The notes under the pieces: model-generated
What the model saw: the letters and a program-made list of their open reading frames with translations, nothing else
Told to the model about the DNA's origin: nothing
Database searches by the model: none
From: Vibrio sp. FE10
GTDB lineage: Bacteria > Pseudomonadota > Gammaproteobacteria > Enterobacterales > Vibrionaceae
Direction of reading: 5' to 3'
DNA length: 64,000 nucleotides
NCBI RefSeq assembly: GCF_030297155.1
Contig: NZ_AP028067.1
Span: 62,001-126,000, forward strand
Part shown: positions 38,828 through 48,713 of the stretch, in pieces
Position numbering within the stretch: the stretch's first letter is position 1
Layout of the letters: every line of letters begins with the position of its first letter
Program-made: the position numbers and the translations under genes

Positions 38828-39466
38828 ATGTATACTTGTCCCTTATGCCATCACCAAGGCGTGAATCACTATTTTGAAGACAAACGTAGAGCGTATCTAC
38901 AATGTCAGCAATGTGAGCTGGTATTTGTTAAACCTGAACAAAGGTTAGAAGCAAAAGAAGAAAAAGCACACTATGATCTCCATGAGAACGATCCTAGTGA
39001 TGCGGGCTACCGCCGCTTTTTATCTCGCATCGCGGATCCCTTAACAGACAAAATTTCATCTAACTCACAAGGGTTGGATTTTGGTTGTGGCCCAGGCCCT
39101 ACGCTATCTATTATGTTAGAAGAAGCCGGACACACCATGGAGTTGTACGATATTTATTACCATCCAGAGACTTCTGTGTTGGAGAAAACGTATGACTTTA
39201 TGACTGCTACCGAAGTGATAGAGCACCTTTATCACCCAGACAAAGTGTGGCAGCAATGGTTGAATTTAGTTAAACCCAAGGGCTGGATTGGTCTCATGAC
39301 TAAGCTAGTAATAGACGTAGATGCGTTTGCTGGTTGGCACTATAAGAATGACCCGACACATGTCGTCTTCTTTAGTCGTCAAACATTCCAGTTTTTGGCC
39401 GAGCGGGATAAGCTCGAACTAGAATTTTTTGGAAGTGATGTAATTTTACTGAGGAAAGTGCAGTAA
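38828..39466 (+). CDS. class I SAM-dependent methyltransferase with N-terminal zinc ribbon
   Basis: 212 residues. Two CxxC pairs at the N-terminus (CPLCHHQG, CQQCELVF) form a probable zinc ribbon. A methyltransferase fold follows: GLDFGCGPGPTLSIM (~81-95) for SAM binding and MTATEVIEHLYHP (~120). The substrate is not known. The stop codon TAA shares a base with the yihI ATG, so the two are co-translated. Confidence 0.82.
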   Translation: MYTCPLCHHQGVNHYFEDKRRAYLQCQQCELVFVKPEQRLEAKEEKAHYDLHENDPSDAGYRRFLSRIADPLTDKISSNSQGLDFGCGPGPTLSIMLEEAGHTMELYDIYYHPETSVLEKTYDFMTATEVIEHLYHPDKVWQQWLNLVKPKGWIGLMTKLVIDVDAFAGWHYKNDPTHVVFFSRQTFQFLAERDKLELEFFGSDVILLRKVQ

Positions 39467-40026
39467 TGGGTCGTAGTAAGAAATCAAGAAAGCCGGGAGC
39501 ACTTGGCGCTCCTGAACCTATGGTAACAAGAAACCGTAGTGAATCTGATGTTGAAGGTCGTGAACGCAAGCGTGTTAAAAAGCGCAAAGGTCTTAAATCT
39601 GGCAGCCGTCACTCAGATGGTAGCGAAGCGAGACAGCGTAAAGCTGCACAAGATCGTGACCCTCGTTTAGGCAGCAAGAAAAAAATTCCGCTGATTGTTG
39701 AGCCTGCTAAGAAGCCGACGAAACAAGAGCGTAAGCTGTCTAACGAACAAGAGTTAGAGATGCTTGAGAATGATGCTCAACTGAACACATTGTTAGATCG
39801 TATCGAAAATGGTGAAAACCTAGGTGCTGGTCTACAGAAGTTCGTTGATGAGAAACTTGATCGTATCGAACACCTAATGGGCCGTCTAGGTCTGCTAGAG
39901 CCAGAAGACGATGAAGAAGAGATCTTCGAAGAAGCGCCTGTTGTCGCTAAGAAGAAGAAAGCAAGCTCTGACGAAGACTTGTTGTCTCAATTCGAAGATA
40001 TCGATTTAGACAGCTTTAAAGGTTAA
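39466..40026 (+). CDS. yihI: Der GTPase-activating protein YihI
   Basis: 186 residues, highly basic N-terminal half (GRSKKSRKPGALGAPE, RKRVKKRKGLKSG) and acidic C-terminal half (EPEDDEEEIFEEAP), as in YihI, which stimulates the GTPase Der and delays 50S assembly. The conserved core LDRIENGENLGAGLQKFVDE is present at ~105-125. It is located between csrC and hemN as in E. coli. Confidence 0.93.
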   Translation: MGRSKKSRKPGALGAPEPMVTRNRSESDVEGRERKRVKKRKGLKSGSRHSDGSEARQRKAAQDRDPRLGSKKKIPLIVEPAKKPTKQERKLSNEQELEMLENDAQLNTLLDRIENGENLGAGLQKFVDEKLDRIEHLMGRLGLLEPEDDEEEIFEEAPVVAKKKKASSDEDLLSQFEDIDLDSFKG

Positions 40027-40032
40027 GACGAA

Positions 40033-40521
40033 ATGAATGTAACCTTATTAGCAATTGCTGGTGGAATTATCATTCTCGGCTTGGGCTCTTATGCAGGTTA
40101 CCTTCTACTTCAAGTGAAGAAGCAGACGGAGTTGCAAAAGCAGCATCAAGCACTTGCCATTGAAAAACGTAACGCAACGATTTACGACAACGTAAATACT
40201 TTGTGTTTAGCGGGTATTCAAGGCCAGTGTGATTTACCTGAGATCAGTATCCGAGTGTGTATCATTATGGATAATGTTCAGGGTGATGAGCGTGTCGATT
40301 TTGATTCTGAATATCCTGCTCTTTCTGAGCTGTACCATATCGTTAAAGATATGGCGCGCGGAGACGGAAGGCAGGAACTGACCAAGAAAGAACGCATGCA
40401 GCAGAATCTCACACGCCACAAGGCGGAGACTCGCTTGAATGATGCGGTTATCGAAGATTTGAAAAGGTTGCAGGAGAAGGTTAAGCCTCTCAACAATCAA
40501 ATCAATATTCAGATGATCTAG
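40033..40521 (+). CDS. DUF2489-family membrane-anchored protein
   Basis: 162 residues. An N-terminal helix (LLAIAGGIIILGLGSYAGYLLL) anchors a cytoplasmic helical domain with coiled-coil segments (VKKQTELQKQHQALAIEKRN) and the DUF2489 core containing CLAGIQGQCDLPEISIRVC. It starts six bases after yihI, evidently in the same operon. Function unknown. Confidence 0.82.
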   Translation: MNVTLLAIAGGIIILGLGSYAGYLLLQVKKQTELQKQHQALAIEKRNATIYDNVNTLCLAGIQGQCDLPEISIRVCIIMDNVQGDERVDFDSEYPALSELYHIVKDMARGDGRQELTKKERMQQNLTRHKAETRLNDAVIEDLKRLQEKVKPLNNQINIQMI

Positions 40522-40803
40522 TCACTGAGACTTTTAATATAGAGGCTTGTTTAATACACGGCGTTCTTAAGACACCTTATCTTTACAGATAGTATTAAAT
40601 GAGCCTTCTTACCTTTTGCACCTTTTTATTTCGGTGCATTGTTAGTGATCAAGCTAGCAGTTCTGAGTTTTTATCTGAAAAAAAGATTTTGTCTTGAAAC
40701 GTCCTTACAAGTCGTGTGGCAAAATAACCCGTCTATATTTTAATGTATGTAAAATGATTTGAGAGACCTTAGGTTCTCGCGGATCTAAATTGGAATTACC
40801 GCT

Positions 40804-42195
40804 ATGTCGAGCAAGCCAGTAACAACGAATCAGCAAATCGTTTGGGATCAAGAAATCTTAAACAAGTATAACTATTCGGGACCTCGTTACACTTCATACC
40901 CAACTGCGTTGGAGTTTCATGAAGCGTTTACCGTCGCTGATTACGACATGGCGTGTACTCAGTACCCAGAGCGTCCTCTCTCTCTTTACGTGCATATCCC
41001 ATTCTGTCACAAGCTTTGTTACTACTGTGGTTGTAACAAGGTCATTACTCGTCACTCGCATAAAGCCGATGAGTACTTGGATGTGATCGAACATGAGATT
41101 CGTCAGCGTGCTTCTTTACTGAATGGCCGCGAAGTGACTCAACTTCACTTCGGTGGTGGTACGCCAACATTCTTAACTAAAGCTCAAATTACTCGTTTGA
41201 TGCTGATCCTACGTGATGAGTTTAACTTTACGGCTGATGCTGAAATCAGTATCGAAGTTGATCCACGTGAAATCGAATTAGATGTGCTTGATCACCTGCG
41301 TAGCGAAGGCTTTAACCGCCTGAGTATTGGTGTCCAAGACTTCAACAAAGAAGTGCAAAAGCTGGTTAACCGTGAGCAAGATGAAGAATTCATCATCGCG
41401 ATGGTTCAGCGTGCCAAAGAGCTGGGTTTCCGTTCAACCAACCTAGACTTGATCTACGGTCTACCAAAGCAGACTCAAGCGTTATTTGCTGAAACATTGA
41501 AGCAAGTGCTAGAGATGAAACCGGGTCGTTTATCGGTGTTTAACTACGCGCACATGCCGCAACTGTTTGCTGCGCAGCGTAAGATTAAAGATGAAGACTT
41601 ACCTGAGCCGAAAGAGAAGATGGCTATCCTACAAGATACCATTGAGACTTTAACGGGCGCGGGCTACCAGTTCATTGGTATGGATCACTTTGCTTTACCA
41701 GAAGACGAGCTAGCCGTTGCACAGCGTGAAGGTATTCTGCATCGTAACTTCCAAGGCTACACGACCCAAGGTGAAGCTGACCTAATTGGTTTCGGTGTTT
41801 CAGCTATCTCAATGGTCGGTGATGCTTACGCACAAAACCAAAAAGAGCTGAAGAAGTATTACGCACAAGTTAACGACCTTCGTCACGCGCTTTGGAAAGG
41901 TGTTGCTCTAGACAGTGACGACCTTCTACGTCGTGAAGTGATCAAGCAGCTTATCTGTAACTTCAAGCTTGATAAAACCATGATTGAATCTGAGTTCTCG
42001 GTTAACTTTAATCGTTACTTCAAAGAAGATTTAGGGCTACTGCAAACCTTCGTTAACGATGAGTTGGTTGAAGTCGACGACAAAGAAATCCGCGTGACTC
42101 TACGTGGTCGTTTGTTGATTCGTAATATCTGTATGTGTTTCGATAAGTACCTACGTGCTAAGGCTCGCCAACAGCAGTTCTCTCGCGTGATCTAA
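40804..42195 (+). CDS. hemN: oxygen-independent coproporphyrinogen III oxidase
   Basis: 463 residues. This radical-SAM enzyme converts coproporphyrinogen III to protoporphyrinogen IX without oxygen. The cluster motif CxxxCxxC is CHKLCYYC (~65-72), followed by GGGTPTFL. The N-terminal YTSYPTALEFHE and C-terminal RGRLLIRNICMCFDKYL are typical of HemN proper rather than HemW. With hemB in the window, two haem-pathway enzymes flank the RNA cluster. No clear FNR box was found upstream. Confidence 0.96.
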   Translation: MSSKPVTTNQQIVWDQEILNKYNYSGPRYTSYPTALEFHEAFTVADYDMACTQYPERPLSLYVHIPFCHKLCYYCGCNKVITRHSHKADEYLDVIEHEIRQRASLLNGREVTQLHFGGGTPTFLTKAQITRLMLILRDEFNFTADAEISIEVDPREIELDVLDHLRSEGFNRLSIGVQDFNKEVQKLVNREQDEEFIIAMVQRAKELGFRSTNLDLIYGLPKQTQALFAETLKQVLEMKPGRLSVFNYAHMPQLFAAQRKIKDEDLPEPKEKMAILQDTIETLTGAGYQFIGMDHFALPEDELAVAQREGILHRNFQGYTTQGEADLIGFGVSAISMVGDAYAQNQKELKKYYAQVNDLRHALWKGVALDSDDLLRREVIKQLICNFKLDKTMIESEFSVNFNRYFKEDLGLLQTFVNDELVEVDDKEIRVTLRGRLLIRNICMCFDKYLRAKARQQQFSRVI

Positions 42196-42220
42196 TCGCT
42201 CGATTGAGAATAGAAACATA

Positions 42221-42250
42221 AAAAATGCCAGCATCCATGCTGGCATTTTT
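42221..42250. terminator. bidirectional terminator between hemN and the GGDEF/EAL gene
   Basis: A perfect 13-bp stem AAAAATGCCAGCA / TGCTGGCATTTTT with loop TCCA. Confidence 0.93.
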
Positions 42251-42314
42251 GTATCTGTGTATTGCTACCCTAAGGCGGCCTACCACTTGGCTAGGTAGTG
42301 CTCTCTTTGGTACT

Positions 42315-44891
42315 TTATTTTCCCTTGGTATCCTGTTTAGCCTTGGCATTCTTTTGAATATTGATGAGGTCGGTTGGCCACTGATCAAACGGGACCGGAC
42401 GGCTGTATAAGAAGCCTTGCGCGAGTGGGCATTGCAGTTGTTTGAGCAAGTCAGCCTGCTGCTGAGTTTCCACACCTTCCGCAACCAAGTTCACCTTAAA
42501 ACCTTTGGTTATGTTGACGATAGCCGCAACGATTGAGCTGTCTAAGCTTTCTTGTTCGAGCTTACACACGAAGCTACGATCAATTTTAAGGCAATCAAAT
42601 GGCAGCTTCTGCAGGTAGGCAAGCGATGAATAACCGGTGCCAAAGTCATCAATCGCAATCGAAATCCCCAGGGCTTTGAGTGTCAGCATGTTATCGATGA
42701 TGGTCGGGTCATTGTCGACGATTCGTGACTCCGTGATCTCCAACGTCAGGTTTTGGGCGGGTAACTTGGTATCACGCAGCGTGTTTTTAACCAAGTCAAT
42801 GAATCCGCTTTCACTCAGTTGGTCGACAGACAAGTTAACGTGAATAGAGAAGTCTTCACTCCATTTCCCTGATTCGATCGCGATGGCGGTATCTCGACAA
42901 GACTTATGCAGAATTTGCTGGCCAATGTCGTAGATGAGCCCTGTCTCTTCCGCGAGTGGAATGAATTCCAATGGTGAGATAATGCCTTCATCAGTGATCC
43001 AGCGGGCTAGGGCTTCAGCGCCGATTGTTGAACCTGATTCTAGGTCGATAATAGGTTGGTAAAAGGGTTCGAATTGTTGCAGTTCGATCGCTTTGTTGAG
43101 GCGGGCTAGCATCTTGGTTCGGTGCCTAGAGGCATTGCCCATTTCTGGACTGTAGATGCTGACACGCGCTTTATCCTGCTTGGCATTGCTCAGTGCAATA
43201 CTGCTGTTGCGCAGCCATAAGGTAATGTCTTGGTCATTTGAAACGTGAACGACACCAATGGACACCTTAATCACCACACTTTCTGATTCCATAGAAAATG
43301 GCGAAGCAAAGGTTTGGAGTAGTCGGTTAGCAAGCAGCTGAACGTCATCGTCTTGAGTTACATTGGGTGCGTAAATCGCGAATTCATCGCCACCAGTACG
43401 AGCCAACAAGTACTCCGTTGGCAGAATGCCGCGCAATCGAGCGGCTGCGATGATCAGCAGTTGGTCGCCATTGTAATGGCCTAGACTGTCATTGATATCG
43501 CGGAAACGATCGATACCAACCAAATAAAGCGTTCCTTCCTTTGTTTCGGTGCTTTTTTGGGCGGCATCAATAAAGCCTTCTCGGCTATACAATTTGGTTA
43601 GTGAGTCATAGGTCAGTTGAGACTGTAATTGCTGGAAAGAAGCCTTTAAGTTGTTGGCCATCTCATTGAATGCTGCCACTAGCATACTGGTTTCGTAGAT
43701 ATTACCCGGTTTCGGCATGCTGCTATTCCAATCGCCATTGGCTAGGCGTTTTGCTGCGTCGGCGGTTGAGGTTATCGGTCGAATTACGCGATTAAAGGCA
43801 ATTAGCCCAGCGATGATGCCAATACAGCTGAGCGCGAGCCCAAGTAGCCAGCTGTTTCTTTGGTTTTCTGGTAGTTCACCGAGCAGGTTGGACTCAGGGA
43901 TCGACATGCCAATAAACCAAGTGATGCCATGCTCATCTTCAAAAGGTGTGAGTTGGTTGAAGTATCGTTGGCCGTCGAGATTAAAGCTGAAACGTTGAAC
44001 GCTCATGTTTTCAATCAAATGGAATTGGTCAACGTAGCTGGCGCTCTCTCGTATGACGGGGTTAGCGCTTTCTGTTGCGAGGAGACGTTGGCCTTTGTGG
44101 GTCTTTCCGGTTCCCCAAGACACGACACTGCCACCTTCTGAGTGAGCAACTAAACGTTGCTGGTTGTCGATGATGTAGACAGAGGCATCGGTATTATTTT
44201 TCAGATCTCTCAAGAACGCGTTGAAGGTATTGATCTTGATATCGCTGACGATAACCGCTTTAAATTCGTTGTCATCATAAATAGGCGCAAGTGCTGACAG
44301 GGTGATCTCTTGGCGTTCATCGGCATTGGCGTAAATAGGCGACCACACGGCTTTTTTCTGATTAACAACTGGAGTATACCAAGGGCGTACTCGCGGGTCA
44401 TACCCTGAGATGACGGAGCGAATGTCTTCACTTATCTTGCTGCCACGGTAGATAACCAACTGATCTTGAGTGCGGTCATCCTGCACCATCAGGGTATAGC
44501 CATCGTTTGCTTCTTTACGAAAACCCACATAATTGCCATCTTCAGAACCAAAACCAATTACATCAAGTTGCGGAACAGCCGTGAAGTGATCGGAAAACTT
44601 ATAAAGAATGTAATCTTGAACCTTGCTGAGATTGCCAGCTTGGTAAAGGTGGTGATAGCCAATGTTGTGGCTGAGTGAGAGGTTGGCGTGAAACGGTTTT
44701 TCTAAAAAATCGGACAGGCTTTTATGAACATTGTCAGTGAGTGATGCTAGTTGACGTGCACTAATATCACTCACCATCTCTTTGTAGCTTTGTTTTTGAG
44801 TGAAAACCATTACGCCCATAGTGAACAGAAAAATCATCACGAATGGGAGAACCACCGCGGTTCTCAATGTAATTTGTGTTTTCAAAGACAT
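42315..44891 (-). CDS. dCache-HAMP-GGDEF-EAL cyclic-di-GMP protein
   Basis: 858 residues: an N-terminal transmembrane helix (~15-33), a long periplasmic dCache-type sensor (~35-345, with DPRVRPWYTPVVNQKKAVWS), a second helix (~350-367), HAMP (~368-420), GGDEF (~430-595) and EAL (~605-850). Both catalytic signatures look intact: TGGDEFAIY (~498-506) and AEALARW (~624), with DDFGTGYSSLAYL further on. No RxxD inhibitory site precedes GGDEF. The net activity may be phosphodiesterase with GTP-bound GGDEF as modulator, but that is inference. Confidence 0.88.
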   Translation of the reverse strand: MSLKTQITLRTAVVLPFVMIFLFTMGVMVFTQKQSYKEMVSDISARQLASLTDNVHKSLSDFLEKPFHANLSLSHNIGYHHLYQAGNLSKVQDYILYKFSDHFTAVPQLDVIGFGSEDGNYVGFRKEANDGYTLMVQDDRTQDQLVIYRGSKISEDIRSVISGYDPRVRPWYTPVVNQKKAVWSPIYANADERQEITLSALAPIYDDNEFKAVIVSDIKINTFNAFLRDLKNNTDASVYIIDNQQRLVAHSEGGSVVSWGTGKTHKGQRLLATESANPVIRESASYVDQFHLIENMSVQRFSFNLDGQRYFNQLTPFEDEHGITWFIGMSIPESNLLGELPENQRNSWLLGLALSCIGIIAGLIAFNRVIRPITSTADAAKRLANGDWNSSMPKPGNIYETSMLVAAFNEMANNLKASFQQLQSQLTYDSLTKLYSREGFIDAAQKSTETKEGTLYLVGIDRFRDINDSLGHYNGDQLLIIAAARLRGILPTEYLLARTGGDEFAIYAPNVTQDDDVQLLANRLLQTFASPFSMESESVVIKVSIGVVHVSNDQDITLWLRNSSIALSNAKQDKARVSIYSPEMGNASRHRTKMLARLNKAIELQQFEPFYQPIIDLESGSTIGAEALARWITDEGIISPLEFIPLAEETGLIYDIGQQILHKSCRDTAIAIESGKWSEDFSIHVNLSVDQLSESGFIDLVKNTLRDTKLPAQNLTLEITESRIVDNDPTIIDNMLTLKALGISIAIDDFGTGYSSLAYLQKLPFDCLKIDRSFVCKLEQESLDSSIVAAIVNITKGFKVNLVAEGVETQQQADLLKQLQCPLAQGFLYSRPVPFDQWPTDLINIQKNAKAKQDTKGK

Positions 44892-44998
44892 CTTTAGCTA
44901 CAACTTTAGTGAATGGCATACCTTAATTGTACCGACACTATTCAAACCAAGCGACCCTTTTTGGGTTAAAAAGTAGCTGCATCGAAAGTCATATCAGG

Positions 44999-46402
44999 TC
45001 AGTACAGTTCTTTGAGCTTACGGGTTAGGGTGTTTCTTCCCCAGCCTAAAACCTTGGCAGCATCTTGTTTATGACCATTGGTATGGTTGAGTGCAGCCTC
45101 TAGCAGTATACGTTCAAACTCTGGCAGAGCATAAGTCAGCAGCTCCTTTTCTCCTGAATCAAGCGCACACTTTGCCCAATTAGCCAGCAGTTGCTGCCAG
45201 TTATCACCAGAGCCTGAAGTGGTCACCACTTTCTCTTCCAATAACTCAGGAGGCAGGTCTGAAGGCAATATTTCGCTACCGCTGGCCATCACAGTGAGCC
45301 AACGACAAATATTTTCCAGTTGACGCACGTTACCTGGCCAATTCAGTTGATTGAGCTTTAGGATCGTCTCTGGGTGCAGTGTTTTTACTTCTACACCGAG
45401 CTCTTCGGCGGCAGAGGCTAAGAAGTGATGAGTCAGTTTCTCAATATCTTGCTTACGTTCACGCAGCGCAGGAATATGGATTCGAATCACATTCAGTCGA
45501 TGGAAAAGGTCTTCACGGAAACCCCCCTCATGCACCAGTCGCTCTAAATCTTGGTGGGTTGCCGCAACGATACGTACATCAACCTTTACCGCAGAGTGAC
45601 CGCCCACTCGATAAAATTGGCCATCCGACAAGACACGTAGCAAGCGGGTTTGAATGTCGAGTGGCATATCCCCGATCTCATCCAAAAACAGGGTGCCGCC
45701 GTTGGCTTGTTCAAAGCGTCCTTGGCGAACACTGTTGGCTCCGGTAAAGGCGCCCTTCTCGTGGCCAAACAGCTCGGATTCGATCAAGTCTTTAGGTATT
45801 GCTGCCATGTTGAGGGCAATGAATGGCTTCTTTGCTCTCGGGCTGTGGCGATGTAAGGCGTGCGCTACTAACTCTTTACCCGTACCGGACTCACCATTAA
45901 TGAGAACAGAAATGGACGAACGAGATAAACGGCCAATGGCGCGGAAAACTTCTTGCATTGCGGGCGCTTCACCGATGATTTCGGGTGCGTTGGTCTCTTC
46001 GACCACTTCGCTGGCTTGTTCACGCTTCTGTTCTTGACTGTGTGCGATTGCTCGTTCTACCAAAGTCAGCGTCTCATCGATATCAAACGGCTTCGGCAAA
46101 TACTCAAAAGCCCCTTTCTGATAAGCATTCACCGCAGCATCAAGGTCAGAGTGCGCGGTCATGATGATCACTGGCAGGTCAGGAGAACGCTGGTGAACTT
46201 GATGCAACAGCTCAATCCCGTCAATGCCAGGCATGCGAATGTCCGATACCAATACATCTGGCGTTTCGCGTTCAAGCGCCAGCAGCACGCTCTCTGCGTC
46301 AGCAAATGTTTCGCACTTAATATCCGCAGATGACAGCGTCTTTTCTACGACCCAGCGTATAGAACTGTCGTCATCGACGACCCAAACGTATCCCTTACTC
46401 AT
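44999..46402 (-). CDS. glnG: nitrogen regulation response regulator NtrC
   Basis: 467 residues: receiver domain with phospho-acceptor D54 (SDIRMPG), sigma-54 AAA+ domain (~140-380) with Walker A GESGTGKE and the GAFTGA loop that contacts sigma-54, and a C-terminal Fis-like HTH (ALNHTNGHKQDAAKVLGWGR). Phosphorylated NtrC activates glnA and other nitrogen-limitation promoters. The Shine-Dalgarno AAGGA is eight bases from the ATG. It follows glnL on the same strand with a 110-bp gap. Confidence 0.96.
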   Translation of the reverse strand: MSKGYVWVVDDDSSIRWVVEKTLSSADIKCETFADAESVLLALERETPDVLVSDIRMPGIDGIELLHQVHQRSPDLPVIIMTAHSDLDAAVNAYQKGAFEYLPKPFDIDETLTLVERAIAHSQEQKREQASEVVEETNAPEIIGEAPAMQEVFRAIGRLSRSSISVLINGESGTGKELVAHALHRHSPRAKKPFIALNMAAIPKDLIESELFGHEKGAFTGANSVRQGRFEQANGGTLFLDEIGDMPLDIQTRLLRVLSDGQFYRVGGHSAVKVDVRIVAATHQDLERLVHEGGFREDLFHRLNVIRIHIPALRERKQDIEKLTHHFLASAAEELGVEVKTLHPETILKLNQLNWPGNVRQLENICRWLTVMASGSEILPSDLPPELLEEKVVTTSGSGDNWQQLLANWAKCALDSGEKELLTYALPEFERILLEAALNHTNGHKQDAAKVLGWGRNTLTRKLKELY

Positions 46403-46512
46403 AATTCAATTCCTTTGCAGCCAAATCTATTGTGATAATCATTGTTGTTTTTATTGTTTGGTATTCGTTGTTGCCGATGAAACGTTGTTTCCAGTGGGAA
46501 TCAAGGCTTCGC

Positions 46513-47589
46513 TTATATCGGCAAATAAATCGTGAAAGTGGTGTTACCTGGCCAGCTTTCAACGTCTATTTTCCCGTTGTGCTGATCGATCAGGTTTTGA
46601 GATATCGATAGTCCTAAGCCAGTGCCACCCTCGCGCCCACTCACCATTGGGTAAAAGAGGGTGTCTTTTAATTCATCGGGGATGCCCGGGCCGTTATCGC
46701 TGATCTCAATGCGAGCAGCGAGTTTATGTCGCTTGCCATGGATATTGGCCTGGTGCACCGTTCTGGTGCGAATGGTGATTTTACCGGACTCTTGCGTCTT
46801 CAAAATCTGTGCAGCGTTACTCACGATGTTGAGCATGGCTTGTTCAACTTGCGCAGAATCCATCACTATCGCCGGCAGGCTAGGGTCGTAATCTCTTTCG
46901 ATAGCGAGTGTCGAGCCCGCTTCAAGTTCTACTAGTTGTCGAACTTTTTCTAAGATTTGATGAAGGTTCTCTTCGGTTTTTTTGCCTGGTTTTTGTGGGC
47001 CAAGAAGACGGTCGACCAAGGCTCTCAAGCGATCGGCTTGTTCAATAATGATCTGTGTGTATTCATTAAGAGACTGATCGGGCAACATTTTTCCAAGCAG
47101 CTGCGCCGCTCCTCTTAAACCACCTAATGGGTTTTTGATTTCATGAGCTAACCCGCGCACCAGTAGCTTCGCAGCTTGTTGTTGTGCGTGTTGGTTAAGT
47201 TCTTGGCTGAGGCGTCTTTGTTGGTCTATCTTGCGCATCTCCACTAGTAGCAAGGTTTCACGCTGCCATGAAATAGGGCTTACGGTGACTTCTAGCATCA
47301 GTGGGCGGTTGTCGACGACAAAGGTAACGTCGCTGTCGGTAATGCTTTGGCCACTTTGTAGAGGCTGAGTGAGAAGCGCTAAGTCGAGGGAAGCATGTTG
47401 AATCAACTGGCTTAGTGGGTGATCGACGATGCGTCTCGCGCTTTGAGAGAAGAGTTGTTCAGCCGCAGGGTTGGCGTATCGCACGAACAATTGCTCATCG
47501 AGCATCAAGGTCGCGGTCACCATATTGTCGAGAATGGCGTTGGAAAGATGATGTGTATCTATGCTGTCGCTTTGGGCTGATCGATTCAC
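46513..47589 (-). CDS. glnL: nitrogen regulation sensor kinase NtrB
   Basis: 358 residues, cytosolic: PAS domain (~15-120), dimerisation/phospho-acceptor helix with H149 in GLAHEIKNPLGG, and an ATPase domain with DNGPGIP and GGTGLGLSISQN. It phosphorylates or dephosphorylates NtrC under control of PII. Start is GTG 47589 with AAGGA upstream. An NtrC-box palindrome lies 32 bp upstream. Confidence 0.95.
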   Translation of the reverse strand: MNRSAQSDSIDTHHLSNAILDNMVTATLMLDEQLFVRYANPAAEQLFSQSARRIVDHPLSQLIQHASLDLALLTQPLQSGQSITDSDVTFVVDNRPLMLEVTVSPISWQRETLLLVEMRKIDQQRRLSQELNQHAQQQAAKLLVRGLAHEIKNPLGGLRGAAQLLGKMLPDQSLNEYTQIIIEQADRLRALVDRLLGPQKPGKKTEENLHQILEKVRQLVELEAGSTLAIERDYDPSLPAIVMDSAQVEQAMLNIVSNAAQILKTQESGKITIRTRTVHQANIHGKRHKLAARIEISDNGPGIPDELKDTLFYPMVSGREGGTGLGLSISQNLIDQHNGKIDVESWPGNTTFTIYLPI

Positions 47590-47620
47590 TATTTCGTCCT
47601 TGAACTGGTGTTTTTCTCAC

Positions 47621-47637
47621 TGCACCAAATTGGTGCG
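47621..47637. promoter_or_regulatory. NtrC binding site upstream of glnL
   Basis: TGCACCAAATTGGTGCG is a near-perfect palindrome matching the NtrC consensus. In E. coli NtrC represses the internal glnL promoter through such a site; the same autoregulation is inferred here. Confidence 0.75.
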
Positions 47638-47757
47638 TAGCTGAGTTCAAGTATGGCGCATATCAACCAGAAGCTAAAGATAATTCATTAGAGTCGCTAA
47701 AAGCTGCTTCGATTGGGTGAAAAGTAGAGGAAATTCAGTCTCTTTTAACACATTGGC

Positions 47758-48333
47758 CTACTTGAGCGTCGCTCGATGTAAATACACGGTGACTGGACTA
47801 GTAGATGCAATAAGCTTGCCGCTTCTATGTGCTTGAATTGCAATGGTGTGAGTACCTCGATCGATGCCTTTCAATTCCCAAGTTGGCTGGGTTTGCGGAG
47901 CACCATAACGACGGCCATCGAGCATTAGTTGCAACTGCTCACCAATACCTAATTTTCGGTTGAGTTCGATCTGAATGGGGATTAAGCCACGGTTGTTACG
48001 GATGGTTTGATCATGAATGGGAGTCAGCATGGTTAGCGTTAGCTGAGCTGGAGCCTCGCGTTCCGTAGTTTTTGTTTCTTGCTGATTTTGGGCGGGTGTT
48101 GCCGTTTTAGATGTAGATGTAGATGGATCTGCAGCGTCAACAGGCGTTGAGGCCTCAAATTTAGGGGCTGGCGCTGACGCTTGTACATCAGGCAGGCGAA
48201 GAGATTTAGCACCTTGATCGGTTGGGTTATCACTAAAGTGGAGTACGCCATCTTCGTCTACCCAGGTATATACCGTTTGAGCAGAGCACGAGAATGCGAC
48301 TGTTAACCCAATTAGGAACAGTATGTTTTTCAT
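47758..48333 (-). CDS. DUF4124-domain exported protein
   Basis: 191 residues with a signal peptide (MKNILFLIGLTVAFSCSAQ) and an N-terminal DUF4124 domain (TVYTWVDEDGVLHFSDNPTD, ~20-40). A Thr/Pro/Ala-rich linker (~50-95) leads to a C-terminal beta-rich domain (~100-190). Probably periplasmic; role unknown. It is commonly found near the gln genes in vibrios, to my recollection. Confidence 0.82.
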   Translation of the reverse strand: MKNILFLIGLTVAFSCSAQTVYTWVDEDGVLHFSDNPTDQGAKSLRLPDVQASAPAPKFEASTPVDAADPSTSTSKTATPAQNQQETKTTEREAPAQLTLTMLTPIHDQTIRNNRGLIPIQIELNRKLGIGEQLQLMLDGRRYGAPQTQPTWELKGIDRGTHTIAIQAHRSGKLIASTSPVTVYLHRATLK

Positions 48334-48435
48334 ATCGTTAGCCTCTTTCCACCGTTAGGTGTTTTCACGTTTGGCGTTGGTTTTGTTATTGATTTTATTG
48401 TGTTTATAGCAACAGCCTCTGAGGGCTTTTGTTTA

Positions 48436-48597
48436 ATACCAATCAAAGTAAGTTAATGTTCACAAATAGCGTAGGAAAAAGACTTGAGAACGAGGCAGGA
48501 TTTTTCGATAAGTAGTTATTCTACAATCAAAAATTCTAACGACGTTATCGAGTGTTTTAACAAGCTAGGGTGAGCAGTTATTTACTACGATTAGTAT
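48436..48597 (+). repeat. MITE-like repeat, copy A (~162 bp)
   Basis: About 89% identical by eye to the reverse complement of 54305-54466. Both ends carry imperfect inverted repeats of about 20 bp (ATACYAATCRWAGTAARTAA). Shared internal blocks include AATAGCGTAGGAAAAA and CTACAATCAAAAATTCTAAC. No ORF and no clear target-site duplication. Confidence 0.8.
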
Positions 48598-48633
48598 CGA
48601 ATATGGTACGAGGAAGGGGAGGTAGGGAGAATA

Positions 48634-48662
48634 GAAAAAAGGCCCACCTGCGAGGCGAGCCT
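48634..48662 (-). terminator. glnA terminator
   Basis: On the minus strand AGGCTCGCC pairs with GGTGGGCCT and is followed by a T run. Confidence 0.75.
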
Positions 48663-48713
48663 AATATTTTTCTAGAGTTTCTTACTTATTGCAGTAAGAA
48701 GACCGACTAAAAA